Source of the DNA: Chloroflexota bacterium
Lineage (GTDB): Bacteria > Chloroflexota > UBA11872
DNA length: 64,000 nucleotides
Reading direction: 5' to 3'
Assembly (NCBI GenBank): GCA_022820025.1
Contig: JAJEGF010000030.1
Coordinates: forward strand, 62,001 to 126,000
Both the position numbers and the translations under genes were made by a program. The stretch's first letter is position 1; each line of letters begins with the position of its first letter. The notes under the pieces were generated by a model. It was not told the origin of the DNA and did no database searches. It worked only from the letters and a program-made list of their open reading frames with translations. Shown here piece after piece: positions 26,593-34,636 of the stretch.

Positions 26593-28758
26593 GTGGCCGC
26601 GACCGCCTGGTGGGGCGCGTCTCCGGCCTGGCTTACCGCCATCCTTGCGGTGGCGATTCTCTCGGCGGGCGCGGGCCGCCCGAAACGCCTGGCCGTCCTG
26701 CTCATCCCGGCCGCTCTCGCACTGGGTCTGGCCCGCACCGCCCACCACCAGCAGTCACAGGCGCCCCTGGTCAATGCACCGGTAGGCGTGGAACTCCGTC
26801 TCGAAGGCGTAGTCGTCGACGAACACCCCGGCGCCCGCCGAACGCTCCAAGTCCAGCGCGCTTTCCGTTCCGGTACCAAACCCGCGTCGGCTGCCGGCCT
26901 GGTGGAGTTCTTCGCCCCCGGCGGCGCGGCCCCAGCCGGCGCCCAGGTGGCCGTAACCGGCGCGTTCGAACCCTCCGAGCCCCCCGGCTCGCCACAGTTA
27001 CGGCGAACTGCCCAGACGTTCGCCGGTCGCATTGACACCCGAAACGTCCGCATCCTCACACCGCCGCCAGATACCAGCCCACCCTGGCTCACCCGTCTCC
27101 GCGATCACATCGACCGCAGCGTGCGCGGTGTCCTGCCCGAACCGCACGGCGCCCTACTCTCGGCCATCCTGGTCGGCAAACGCTCGGCCCTGCCCGGCGA
27201 CCTGCGCGCTGATTTCCTGGCGTCCGGCCTTATCCACGTGGTCGCCATCTCCGGCTTCAACATCACCCTCGTCGCCCTGGCCGTCCGCCGCATGGCCGGC
27301 TGGCTGATCGGCCGCTACAGCGTCCTGCTGGCCATGTTGGCCCTGCCGCTTTACGCCGCCCTGGCGGGCGGCGAGCCCAGCGTGGTGCGCGCCACGCTGA
27401 TGGGCGAGCTGATCCTGCTGGCCTGGCTGCTCGGCCGCGATACCGACGCGCTGGTCGCTCTGGCGGTGGCGGCGCTCGCCATCGTTCTCGTCGACCCGTC
27501 CGCCCTGGCCGACGTCGGCTTTCAACTCTCCTTCGCCGGCACGCTGGGCCTGGTCGTCATCGCACCAGGAGTCTCGGAGTGGCTGACCGCGCGCGCCCGA
27601 CTGCCCCGCCTCGCCGCCGAGCCTTTGGCGGTCACCGCCACCGCCAGCCTCATGGTCACGCCGATCATCGCCCACACCTTCGAGCGCCTGCAGCTGGCGG
27701 CCATCCCGGCCAACCTGCTGGCCCTGGCCGCGCCGGTCTGGATCATGCTCACGGGCGCGCCCGTCGCCATCTGGGCCGCCGCCGGCTGGCCCTTCGGCGA
27801 CGTGCTCGCCTGGGCTGCCTGGGTCCCGCTGGAGTACCTGATCCAGGCCGCCCGCCTGGCCGCCGAACTGCCGGGCGCCTCAATCCCAAACCCCGGCTTC
27901 AGCCTCGGACACGCCGCAGCCGTCTATGCGGCAATTGCCCTGCTGGTTGTGCTGGGCGGACGCCAGCCCTGGCGCATCCCACAGGTCCGCACGCGTCGCA
28001 TCAGATCCCTCGCCCTCGGGCTGGGCGTCGTCGCGTTCGCATTACCGCCCGTCCTGGCCGTGGTCGTCGCGCCGCGTCTGCTGCACGACCCGGCAACCCG
28101 GCTCACCGTCGACTTCGCCGGCGCCACACCCACCGTCTACGCCCGCCAGGCCGATTCCAGCCTCGTCGTCGCGGGCGATCGCCTGCGACCGTACGTGCTT
28201 GACGCTGCCCTGCCCGCATGGGACCCGACCGTCGATCTGCTGGCCATGCCACGCGGCGACGGTCGCGCCAGCGCCACGGCCCTGAGCCTGCTGGCGGAAC
28301 GGCCCGTGGCACTCGCGGCGGCGCCAACGCTGCATGGCCTGGGTCCGGCCCTCGTCTCGCGTGACGGCGCCCGCCGCGTACCGGTCGACGCGATCGGCAC
28401 GGCATCCAGCGGCGGCCTGACGATCGAACTGTTACACGACGAAGCCGGCGCTTGGACGAATCTATCGACCGCAGGCCTCGCGGTCCTGGTGGCGCCGCCG
28501 GGTGCTGCCCTGCCACCGCTCGGCGCATCGGCCGACGTCCTCGTCCTCACGCGGCGCAGCACCCTCGGTCCCTCCGACTTCGGCTCCCTTGGGACAGCGG
28601 GAATCCGCCTGCTGCTCGTTCCCCATCCCACTCGCGCACAGACCGCGGCGGTTGGCCTCAGCCCCGAAGGAGAACCGACCATTCGCGAGGTTGTTTCCGG
28701 CGCCATCGTCTCGATCCGATCGGACTCCGGCGAAATCGAGGTCCGCCAGCCGAACTGA
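26593..28758 (+). CDS. comEC: ComEC/Rec2-type DNA-uptake channel with a degenerate nuclease domain
   Basis: 721 residues from a GTG. The N-terminal OB-like domain (VGVELRLEGVVVDEHPGARRTLQVQ, about 60-150) is followed by the competence domain with GLIHVVAISGFNITLVALAVRRM (the HLxAISGxH equivalent), GEPSVVRATLMGELILLAWLLGR and DPSALADVGFQLSFAGTLGLV. These form the single-strand DNA channel in the cytoplasmic membrane. The C-terminal part (about 510-721) has the outline of the metallo-beta-lactamase domain of ComEC but lacks the HxHxDH motif: the corresponding segment reads VDLLAMPRGDGRASATALSLL. It probably no longer binds metal there. It is downstream of comEA; the start may be slightly further upstream. 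Confidence 0.92.
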   Translation: MAATAWWGASPAWLTAILAVAILSAGAGRPKRLAVLLIPAALALGLARTAHHQQSQAPLVNAPVGVELRLEGVVVDEHPGARRTLQVQRAFRSGTKPASAAGLVEFFAPGGAAPAGAQVAVTGAFEPSEPPGSPQLRRTAQTFAGRIDTRNVRILTPPPDTSPPWLTRLRDHIDRSVRGVLPEPHGALLSAILVGKRSALPGDLRADFLASGLIHVVAISGFNITLVALAVRRMAGWLIGRYSVLLAMLALPLYAALAGGEPSVVRATLMGELILLAWLLGRDTDALVALAVAALAIVLVDPSALADVGFQLSFAGTLGLVVIAPGVSEWLTARARLPRLAAEPLAVTATASLMVTPIIAHTFERLQLAAIPANLLALAAPVWIMLTGAPVAIWAAAGWPFGDVLAWAAWVPLEYLIQAARLAAELPGASIPNPGFSLGHAAAVYAAIALLVVLGGRQPWRIPQVRTRRIRSLALGLGVVAFALPPVLAVVVAPRLLHDPATRLTVDFAGATPTVYARQADSSLVVAGDRLRPYVLDAALPAWDPTVDLLAMPRGDGRASATALSLLAERPVALAAAPTLHGLGPALVSRDGARRVPVDAIGTASSGGLTIELLHDEAGAWTNLSTAGLAVLVAPPGAALPPLGASADVLVLTRRSTLGPSDFGSLGTAGIRLLLVPHPTRAQTAAVGLSPEGEPTIREVVSGAIVSIRSDSGEIEVRQPN

Positions 28759-28812
28759 GATCTCTCGCGGGGTACGATCCTTCGCGGTTCGGCTTCGAAT
28801 TGAGGCTTACCA

Positions 28813-29610
28813 GTGCATACAGCGGTTGTCGGCGGCGGGGCCATGGGCGCGTCGATCGTGCGCGGTCTGATCGCCCGCGGCGGGCTGGAGCCTGCCGACC
28901 TGACCGTGGCGGAAGTCGTCGCCGAACGGCGCGCCGCGCTCGCCGAGGACTACGGCATCGGGGTCGCCGCCGAAGCGGACGCCGCCGTCTCCGGCGCGGG
29001 CCTCGTCATCCTGGCCGTCAAACCCCAGAACTTCCAGGACCTCGCCCCCACCCTCCGCCCAGGCCTGGACGACACCGCGTTCGTAATCTCCATCATGGCC
29101 GGCGTCACGCTCGAAACACTGCGCACGGGCCTGGGAACTGACCGCGTGGTCCGCGTCATGCCCAACATCGCCGCCCAGGTCGGACGCGGCGCGTCGGTCT
29201 GGACGGCCGATCGCGGCGTCACGTCGGCCGACCGCAACCGCACGCGCGCGGTGCTGGGCGCGCTGGGCATGGAAGTCGAAATTGAGGACGAGTCGCTGAT
29301 CGATGTCGCCACCGCCGTCCACGGCAGCGGTCCCGCCTACGTCTACTTGCTGGCCGAAGCCTGGATCGATGCCGCCGCCGCCCAGGGTCTCGACCGCGAG
29401 ATGGCCACGGAACTGGTTCGGGAGACCATCGCCGGCTCCGCTGCCCTCTGGCAGGCCACCCGCAGCCATCCGGCCGCCCTGCGCGAAGCCGTCACCTCCC
29501 CCGGCGGAACCACGGCCGCCGCCCTCGAGGCCCTGGACCACTTCGACTTCCCGGCCGCCATGCGCGCCGCCATTGACGCGGCAACCCGAAGGGCGAAAGA
29601 GCTGGCCTAG
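28813..29610 (+). CDS. proC: Pyrroline-5-carboxylate reductase
   Basis: Last step of proline synthesis, reducing pyrroline-5-carboxylate with NAD(P)H. 265 residues, a normal length. The N-terminus HTAVVGGGAMGASIVRGLI is the dinucleotide-binding motif; VILAVKPQNFQDL and RVMPNIAAQVGRGASVW are conserved. The dimerisation/active-site domain has TAVHGSGPAYVYLLAEAWIDAAAAQGL and LREAVTSPGGTTAAALEAL, the ProC signature. It starts at GTG 28813, and a TACGAT possible -10 lies about 38 bp upstream (28777-28782). It is followed by the rraA-like gene. Confidence 0.96.
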   Translation: MHTAVVGGGAMGASIVRGLIARGGLEPADLTVAEVVAERRAALAEDYGIGVAAEADAAVSGAGLVILAVKPQNFQDLAPTLRPGLDDTAFVISIMAGVTLETLRTGLGTDRVVRVMPNIAAQVGRGASVWTADRGVTSADRNRTRAVLGALGMEVEIEDESLIDVATAVHGSGPAYVYLLAEAWIDAAAAQGLDREMATELVRETIAGSAALWQATRSHPAALREAVTSPGGTTAAALEALDHFDFPAAMRAAIDAATRRAKELA

Positions 29611-29668
29611 ACACGACGGCGCGTGCCTCTGCTAGCGTGCGCTCGAACTCACCCGGAGACTCAGCCCC

Positions 29669-30355
29669 ATGGCCGCCACGCTCACCGACGCCCAACTCGA
29701 CGAACTCAAGACCTTCGACTCCGCCACCATCGCCAACGCCATCGAGCCCTTCAAGGTTCGCGACCAAACGCTCGGCTACGTCGGCTCCAACGTGCGCGCG
29801 CTGTTTCCCGGCAAGGAAGAACCGATGGTCGGCTATGCCGTCACCGCCAAGGGCGACAGCACCACCTACGCCCGTCGCCGCGATCCCGCCCTGCAATTCG
29901 GGCTCTGGGAAGCCATGGACGCGTCGCCCAGGCCGTCCGTCGTGGTCATCCAGGACTCCGGCAACAACCCGTCCAAGTCCTGTCACTGCGGCGACGTGAT
30001 GGGCACGCTGATTCGGGCCCTGGGCGGAATCGGCCTGGTGACCGACGGCGGTGTTCGCGACCTTCCCGAAGTTGAAGCGCTTGGTCTTCACTACTTCGCG
30101 CGCGGACCCGTGGTGGCGCACGGCACGGCCGTGATCTACGACGCCGGCGAACCCGTGGTAATCGACGGTGTGCCCATCCAGACCGGCGACCTGCTGCATG
30201 GCGACGTGAACGGGCTGGTCATGATCCCCGCGGAAATCGCCGGGGAGGTGGCCGACGCCGCCCGCGAAGTCATCGCCGACGAAACCCGGCGCAAGGCCTA
30301 CGCCGACTCGCCGGACTTCACGATCCAGGGCTACCGCAAGCTGCTCGGCTTATAG
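29669..30355 (+). CDS. RraA-like protein (HMG/CHA aldolase or dimethylmenaquinone-methyltransferase-like family)
   Basis: 228 residues of the RraA fold. FDSATIANAIEPFKVRDQTLGYVGSNVRALFPG is the typical N-terminus, and GGIGLVTDGGVRDLPEVEALGLHYFARGPVVAHG holds the conserved phosphate/metal Asp-Gly-x-x-Arg-Asp motif. Family members are either 4-hydroxy-4-methyl-2-oxoglutarate aldolases or regulators of RNase E. In genomes like this, with many sugar-acid catabolic genes, an aldolase or hydrolyase role is more plausible. It has a good ATG start 58 bp after proC. Confidence 0.85.
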   Translation: MAATLTDAQLDELKTFDSATIANAIEPFKVRDQTLGYVGSNVRALFPGKEEPMVGYAVTAKGDSTTYARRRDPALQFGLWEAMDASPRPSVVVIQDSGNNPSKSCHCGDVMGTLIRALGGIGLVTDGGVRDLPEVEALGLHYFARGPVVAHGTAVIYDAGEPVVIDGVPIQTGDLLHGDVNGLVMIPAEIAGEVADAAREVIADETRRKAYADSPDFTIQGYRKLLGL

Positions 30356-30441
30356 CGTCGCGGCACCCCGGCCGTGGCGCCCGTTGACAGCCGCAAGGCA
30401 CGGGCGGGGGCGGAGCCATGGGCTCCGTCAAGGCGGTAAAC

Positions 30442-31590
30442 ATGCGAGTAGCCGTGGACGCCGTTGCCGCCGGCTCCGGCCTGCTGCCCGGCGCCGGTCC
30501 CCTGCGCCACACCACCGTCAACCTCGTCGCCGCGCTCGCGGATTTGGCGCCTGACACCACCTGCCACGTCTTCTGCCCGGCCTTCGCCGTCCTCGACGAA
30601 CTCACCGGTCGCCCCAACGTCTTGGTCCACCCGCTTCGCGCCGCCGTCCGTAATCGCCCCATCCGGATTCTCTACCAGCACACCGCCTACGCCCACGCCC
30701 TCCGTCGCGTCCGCCCGCACGTCACCCTGCACACCGTCAACGTCGCGCCAGTCACAGGTCCGCGGCCCCGCGTCGTCATGCTCCGTTCCCTGCAGGGATT
30801 CACCCACGCGCGCCAATTCGGCGGCTTGCGACGCTGCTACTTGCAGTCCGCGCTCCGTCGCTCGCTGCTCGCTGCCGATCGCGTGGTCGCCGGTTCCTCG
30901 GCTTCTGCCCACGACGCGCTGCGCCTGCTGGACCTCGATCCGAACCGCCTTCGCGTCATCCCCCACGGCCTGGCCCCGCACATCGCCAGCGCCCTCGACA
31001 AGCCGCTTCCGGAATGCCAAACGCAACGTCCCTACCTGCTCGCCGCCTCCACCCTATACGGCCACAAGAACTATCCGCGCCTGCTGCAGGCGTTCGAATT
31101 GCTCCGTCGACGCAACGCGATTCCGCACGAACTGCACATCGCCGGCGCCGACGCCGATCTCACCGCCGCCGACCTCCGTCGCATGGCCAAGGATCTGGGC
31201 GTAGGCGACGCCGTGAAGCTCCTCGGCCCTGTCCCCCACGACCGCATCGGCCCCTTGTACCAACAGGCCGACGCCCTGGTCTACGTCTCCCTCGCCGAAA
31301 CCTTCGGCCACCCGCCCCTGGAAGCCATGGCCTGTGGCTGCCCCGTCATCGCGTCCAACACGACCTCCCTGCCCGAAATCACCGGCGGCGCGGCCGAGCT
31401 GGTCGACCCGACCGACGTGCAGGCCATCGCCGCAGCCATCGAACGCGTCGTCACCCAACCACGGCGCCGAGCCGAACTAGTGGCCCGCGGTAGGCAGCGC
31501 GCCCAGGACTTCACCTGGGCCCGCACCGCCGAAAGCCTGCTGGCCGTCCTGCACGAAGCCGCCGACTCGACAGCGTCAACCAGTCGCTAG
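30442..31590 (+). CDS. GT4-family glycosyltransferase
   Basis: About 382 residues. GT-B fold with the family C-terminal signature: YLLAASTLYGHKNYPRLLQAFELL opens the donor domain, and ETFGHPPLEAMACGCPVIASNTTSLPEITGGAAELVDPTD contains E-x7-E. The N-terminal acceptor domain includes HVTLHTVNVAPVTGPRPRVVMLRSLQGF. The track ATG at 30418 is also possible; I chose the second ATG at 30442 because AAGGCGG lies five bases upstream. It shares a four-base CTAG with the convergent DUF72 gene, giving both a TAG stop. Its sugar and acceptor are unknown. Confidence 0.87.
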   Translation: MRVAVDAVAAGSGLLPGAGPLRHTTVNLVAALADLAPDTTCHVFCPAFAVLDELTGRPNVLVHPLRAAVRNRPIRILYQHTAYAHALRRVRPHVTLHTVNVAPVTGPRPRVVMLRSLQGFTHARQFGGLRRCYLQSALRRSLLAADRVVAGSSASAHDALRLLDLDPNRLRVIPHGLAPHIASALDKPLPECQTQRPYLLAASTLYGHKNYPRLLQAFELLRRRNAIPHELHIAGADADLTAADLRRMAKDLGVGDAVKLLGPVPHDRIGPLYQQADALVYVSLAETFGHPPLEAMACGCPVIASNTTSLPEITGGAAELVDPTDVQAIAAAIERVVTQPRRRAELVARGRQRAQDFTWARTAESLLAVLHEAADSTASTSR

Positions 31591-32420
31591 CTGTTTGAGT
31601 AACCCCGCCGCTCAAGCTCCGCGGCCATCCGCATCGCCGCCTCAACCCGATTCGGACCCTTCTTGTTGTAGAAAATCACGTAGCTGGCCGTCTCCGGCCC
31701 GTGCCGTGCCATAACCAGATCCGCCAGTTCGCCGATCTCAGAGTCCGTGTAGACGTGCCCCGCCCGCAGCGCCCGTCGCTCGCGAGCCGCGACCTCGCCG
31801 GCATCGTCGCGTCCCATGAAGCGGTAGTAGGCAACGTTCGGCGCCGTCAGTTCACGTACGGGTTCGGGCAGCCCGGCAGCCGCCGCGCGAGGCTCGTCGG
31901 GAATCACCATCGCCAGGCCGAGCGCCCGCAGCCGCTCCACCGTCTCGGCACCACGTTCACCCTCCAGCCAGCTCGCATGCCGAAACTCAATCGCAACCGG
32001 ATCTTCACCTAATCCATCCCGCAGGGCGGCCAGGTGCTCGTACGTCTCGGGTCGCGGGCGCACGTTCGCGCCCAACTGCACCAGGAAACCGCCAAACTTC
32101 CCGGCCTCCCGCAACGGCCGCACGCCTTCGTACTGGTTCTTGATGTACTCGGCCGCGAGCCGCGAGTCCCGCGGCCGGTTCGCCACCGCCCGGTGCGCCT
32201 TCACCAGGAACCTGAACGCCTCCGGCGTCTGCTGGGCCCACTGCGCGTAGACCGACGGTTCGATACGCCGATAAAAGCTGGCGTTGACCTCCACTAGCGC
32301 CAGCCGGGACGCGTAGTACGCCAATCGCTCTGCCGCCTTCGTCCCCCGCGGATAGAACCCCGTGTGGTCCGACCAATTGGCCGTACCGACCCAAACGCGA
32401 CCGGCGCCAGGCTCAGACAT
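31587..32420 (-). CDS. DUF72 family protein
   Basis: 277 residues of the DUF72 (YecE-like) TIM-barrel family. VWVGTANWSDHTGFYPRG is the family N-terminal motif (GTSGWxYxxWxxxFYP variant), VEVNASFYRRIEP the second, and RFLVKAHRAVAN, FLVQLGANVRP, VAIEFRHASWL and YYRFMGRD are conserved blocks. The biochemical function of the family is not established. The track starts at a GTG (32453); the ATG at 32420 (MSEPGAGRVWVG) fits the family better. Upstream is a promoter and an unusual structured leader (32482-32694). Confidence 0.9.
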   Translation of the reverse strand: MSEPGAGRVWVGTANWSDHTGFYPRGTKAAERLAYYASRLALVEVNASFYRRIEPSVYAQWAQQTPEAFRFLVKAHRAVANRPRDSRLAAEYIKNQYEGVRPLREAGKFGGFLVQLGANVRPRPETYEHLAALRDGLGEDPVAIEFRHASWLEGERGAETVERLRALGLAMVIPDEPRAAAAGLPEPVRELTAPNVAYYRFMGRDDAGEVAARERRALRAGHVYTDSEIGELADLVMARHGPETASYVIFYNKKGPNRVEAAMRMAAELERRGYSNS

Positions 32421-32481
32421 CAGCGGGGCTGTCTCCTCGGAGCGGCGCCGCACGCCGCGCGTGCTTTCGCGAAACCGCGCG

Positions 32482-32653
32482 GAGGAGATTCCGACGGCGC
32501 GTCGGAGGCACGGCCGCCAGCCTTCGCCGCCGGCCGTGGCGGCAGGGGGATGCCCACGGCCCTCAACAGCGCGTCCGGCTTTCAGCCGACCTCTGGCAGC
32601 GAATCGCTGGCGGGCGGGTTGTAGGGGGTTGCCGCGCCGCCGGAATCTTCCTC
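32482..32653 (-). ncRNA. Candidate structured RNA or leader (long-range 20-bp stem)
   Basis: On the minus strand, seven or so bases after a consensus promoter, GAGGA(A)GATTCCGGCGGCGCG (32653-32633) can pair with CGCGCCGTCGGAATCTCCTC (32501-32482). This gives 20 base pairs with one G-U and one bulged A, and encloses 131 nt. Inside are further hairpins, for example GCCGTGG/CCACGGC, and after it CCGCGCG/CGCGCGG precedes the DUF72 gene. No known riboswitch, 6S, SRP, tmRNA or RNase P signature is seen. It may be a leader of the DUF72 gene, a separate small RNA, or a MITE-like element with inverted ends. Confidence 0.4.
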
Positions 32654-32666
32654 ACACGGTCAACTC

Positions 32667-32694
32667 AATATACCGTACAAAAAGCGAACGTCAA
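32667..32694 (-). promoter_or_regulatory. Consensus sigma-70-type promoter reading toward DUF72
   Basis: Minus strand: TTGACG (32694-32689), 16-bp spacer, TATATT (32672-32667). Transcription would begin near 32660, about 240 nt before the DUF72 ATG and just before the long stem. It is one of the best -35/-10 pairs in the window. Confidence 0.6.
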
Positions 32695-32756
32695 GCTCGA
32701 AACCCGCTTTGCTCTCGCCGTTGCTACGATGCGGCACCAGCTTCAAGGTCAACCCC

Positions 32757-33623
32757 ATGGCCCGCCCCAAGGTTCTCGTCACCGGCGCCGCCGGCTACGT
32801 GGCGGCCCAGATGCTGCCCACCCTTCGCGAACGCTACGACTGCACCCTCATCGACGTCACCACCACCGACCGCGACGGTGGTGAGGTTCCCGGCGTCCAG
32901 GTCCAGAGCATGTTGGACGACCGCGAAACCCTCCGCCCGCTCTTCACCGGCTGCGACGCGGTCATCCACCTGGCCTTCATTCGCCGCACCGAGGACGTCC
33001 GCGAGCACTTCGAGGGCGAGATGGACAACATCCGCATGGCCTACAACGTCTTCCGGCTGTCGCTGGAAGAGAACGTCCGCCGCGTCGTGATGGCCAGCTC
33101 CAACCACGCCGCCGACTTCTACGAGCACCTGCTGCGCAGCCGCGAGATGGACATGCTGCAAGCCACCAACGACATCCGCCCGCTCTCCGACAACTACTAC
33201 GGCTGGGCCAAGGAGTCCTACGAGCACCTGGGCTTCGTCTTCGCCACCGGCACGCTCGGCCGCAGGCTCCAGAACGTCCACATCCGCATCGGCGCCCCTC
33301 GCCAGCTCGATCCCACCGAGCTGTCGGGCGACATCCAGGGCTATTCCGTCCGCCGCAACCTGGGCGCCTACATCAGCCCGCGCGACCTGACCCAGCTCTT
33401 CGTCAAGTCCATCGAAACCGAGAACATCGACAACGAGTGGGGCGTTCCCTGGCAGGTCTTCTACGGCATCTCCGACAACACCCGCTCCTTCTGGGGTCTT
33501 GAGAACGCCCGCCGCGTCATCGGCTACGCGCCGGAGGATGACTCCGAGGTCACCTGGGCCCGCGAGGTGCACGACAACCTCACGTCCAAGGGCGTGGTCG
33601 GACGCGTCGGCCAGGCGCCATGA
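32757..33623 (+). CDS. NAD-dependent epimerase/dehydratase (extended SDR)
   Basis: 288 residues from the ATG at 32757. KVLVTGAAGYVAAQML is the GxxGxxA/G Rossmann motif of extended SDRs, VIHLAFIRR is the HLA strand, and VRRVVMASSNHAADFYEH followed by NYYGWAKESYEHLG supplies the Ser and the YxxxK-type dyad (YGWAK). IRIGAP is the conserved strand after it. The family resembles uronate dehydrogenase and related sugar-acid dehydrogenases or epimerases (hydrogen transfer using NAD). It overlaps the creatininase-like gene by ATGA and probably acts in the same catabolic step set. Substrate unknown. Confidence 0.88.
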   Translation: MARPKVLVTGAAGYVAAQMLPTLRERYDCTLIDVTTTDRDGGEVPGVQVQSMLDDRETLRPLFTGCDAVIHLAFIRRTEDVREHFEGEMDNIRMAYNVFRLSLEENVRRVVMASSNHAADFYEHLLRSREMDMLQATNDIRPLSDNYYGWAKESYEHLGFVFATGTLGRRLQNVHIRIGAPRQLDPTELSGDIQGYSVRRNLGAYISPRDLTQLFVKSIETENIDNEWGVPWQVFYGISDNTRSFWGLENARRVIGYAPEDDSEVTWAREVHDNLTSKGVVGRVGQAP

Positions 33624-34501
33624 GCATGGACCCGCCCGTGGAACGCCGTTGGGAACGCTGCCGGCCCCAGCAGATCTGGGACGCCCTGGCCGAGTTCCCT
33701 TGCGTCTACGTGCCGTCCGGACCTCTGGAATGGCACGGCCGCCAGAACGCCGTAGGCCTGGATGCCGTGAAGTCCACCGCCATCTGCCGACGGGCCGCCG
33801 AATGCACCGGCGGGCTCGTCTATCCGACTGTCTTTCTCGGCGCCTGGGAGGTCCCGTGGCCGTTGGGCATGCCCGCGGCTCCCGACCTGATCCAGTCCAA
33901 CACGCAGACCATCCTCGACTACCTGGCCTATCGACGCGCCGCGCTCGACGCCATGCGGCAGTCCGACCTCCTGGTCCTCGCCGCCGTGGACGCACACCTG
34001 CTCAGCGACTTCGACAAGCCGATGGACCACGCGGCCGCCATCGAGACCTCCATCATGATGTACCTCGAACCCGAAACCGTGGACCTGGCCGCCCTCGATC
34101 CGGCCCCCGACCAGTGGCCCGAAGGCGTCGGCGGCGACGACCCGCGCACCCACGCCAGCCGCGAGAAGGGCCGCCACTACGCCGAAACCCTGATCGACCG
34201 CATCACCGATGCCGCCCGCCGCCTCGTGGCGCTGGACGACCCCGTCGAACGACGCAAGCACCGCCAGTGCGTCGCGCAACAGGTGACCCTGGACGACATG
34301 GTTGTGTACTGGCGCGCCTACCTGGCCTCGGCCGATTCGCCCGGCAAGACACCGGACGAGTCCTGGAACGAGCACCTGGAGGCGTTCCGCGTGGGCGATT
34401 ACGACCGCGCCCTGCAGGCCGGCGGCAAGTCGATCGAGGCCGCCCGCCGGGCCACCGCCGGCCGCCGCCCCGCCGGTCGTGAAGGCGAACGCTACGTCTG
34501 A
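33620..34501 (+). CDS. Creatininase-family amidohydrolase
   Basis: 293 residues. The creatininase superfamily signature PxGSxEQHG appears as VPSGPLEWHGRQNAVGLDAVKS with metal-ligand Glu, His and Asp, and DHAAAIETSIMMYLEP provides the second cluster (HAxxxETS). Family members hydrolyse small cyclic or formamide-type C-N bonds (creatinine, FAPy, mycofactocin peptide). The specific substrate is not inferable. The ATG overlaps the epimerase stop by four bases, so the pair is coupled. It is 136 bp upstream of pckA, from which it is probably transcriptionally separate. Confidence 0.85.
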   Translation: MSMDPPVERRWERCRPQQIWDALAEFPCVYVPSGPLEWHGRQNAVGLDAVKSTAICRRAAECTGGLVYPTVFLGAWEVPWPLGMPAAPDLIQSNTQTILDYLAYRRAALDAMRQSDLLVLAAVDAHLLSDFDKPMDHAAAIETSIMMYLEPETVDLAALDPAPDQWPEGVGGDDPRTHASREKGRHYAETLIDRITDAARRLVALDDPVERRKHRQCVAQQVTLDDMVVYWRAYLASADSPGKTPDESWNEHLEAFRVGDYDRALQAGGKSIEAARRATAGRRPAGREGERYV

Positions 34502-34636
34502 TTTCCCCACAGGCGGGTTCGGTCGAATAAGATAGGGCCGCCCAAAAGAGGCGATACCGCACCGACCCAAGCATCCCGGCCCGCTCTAGCCGCGCGCCGC
34601 ACTGTCGACACCGACCAAGGGAGCCACACGACCGCC

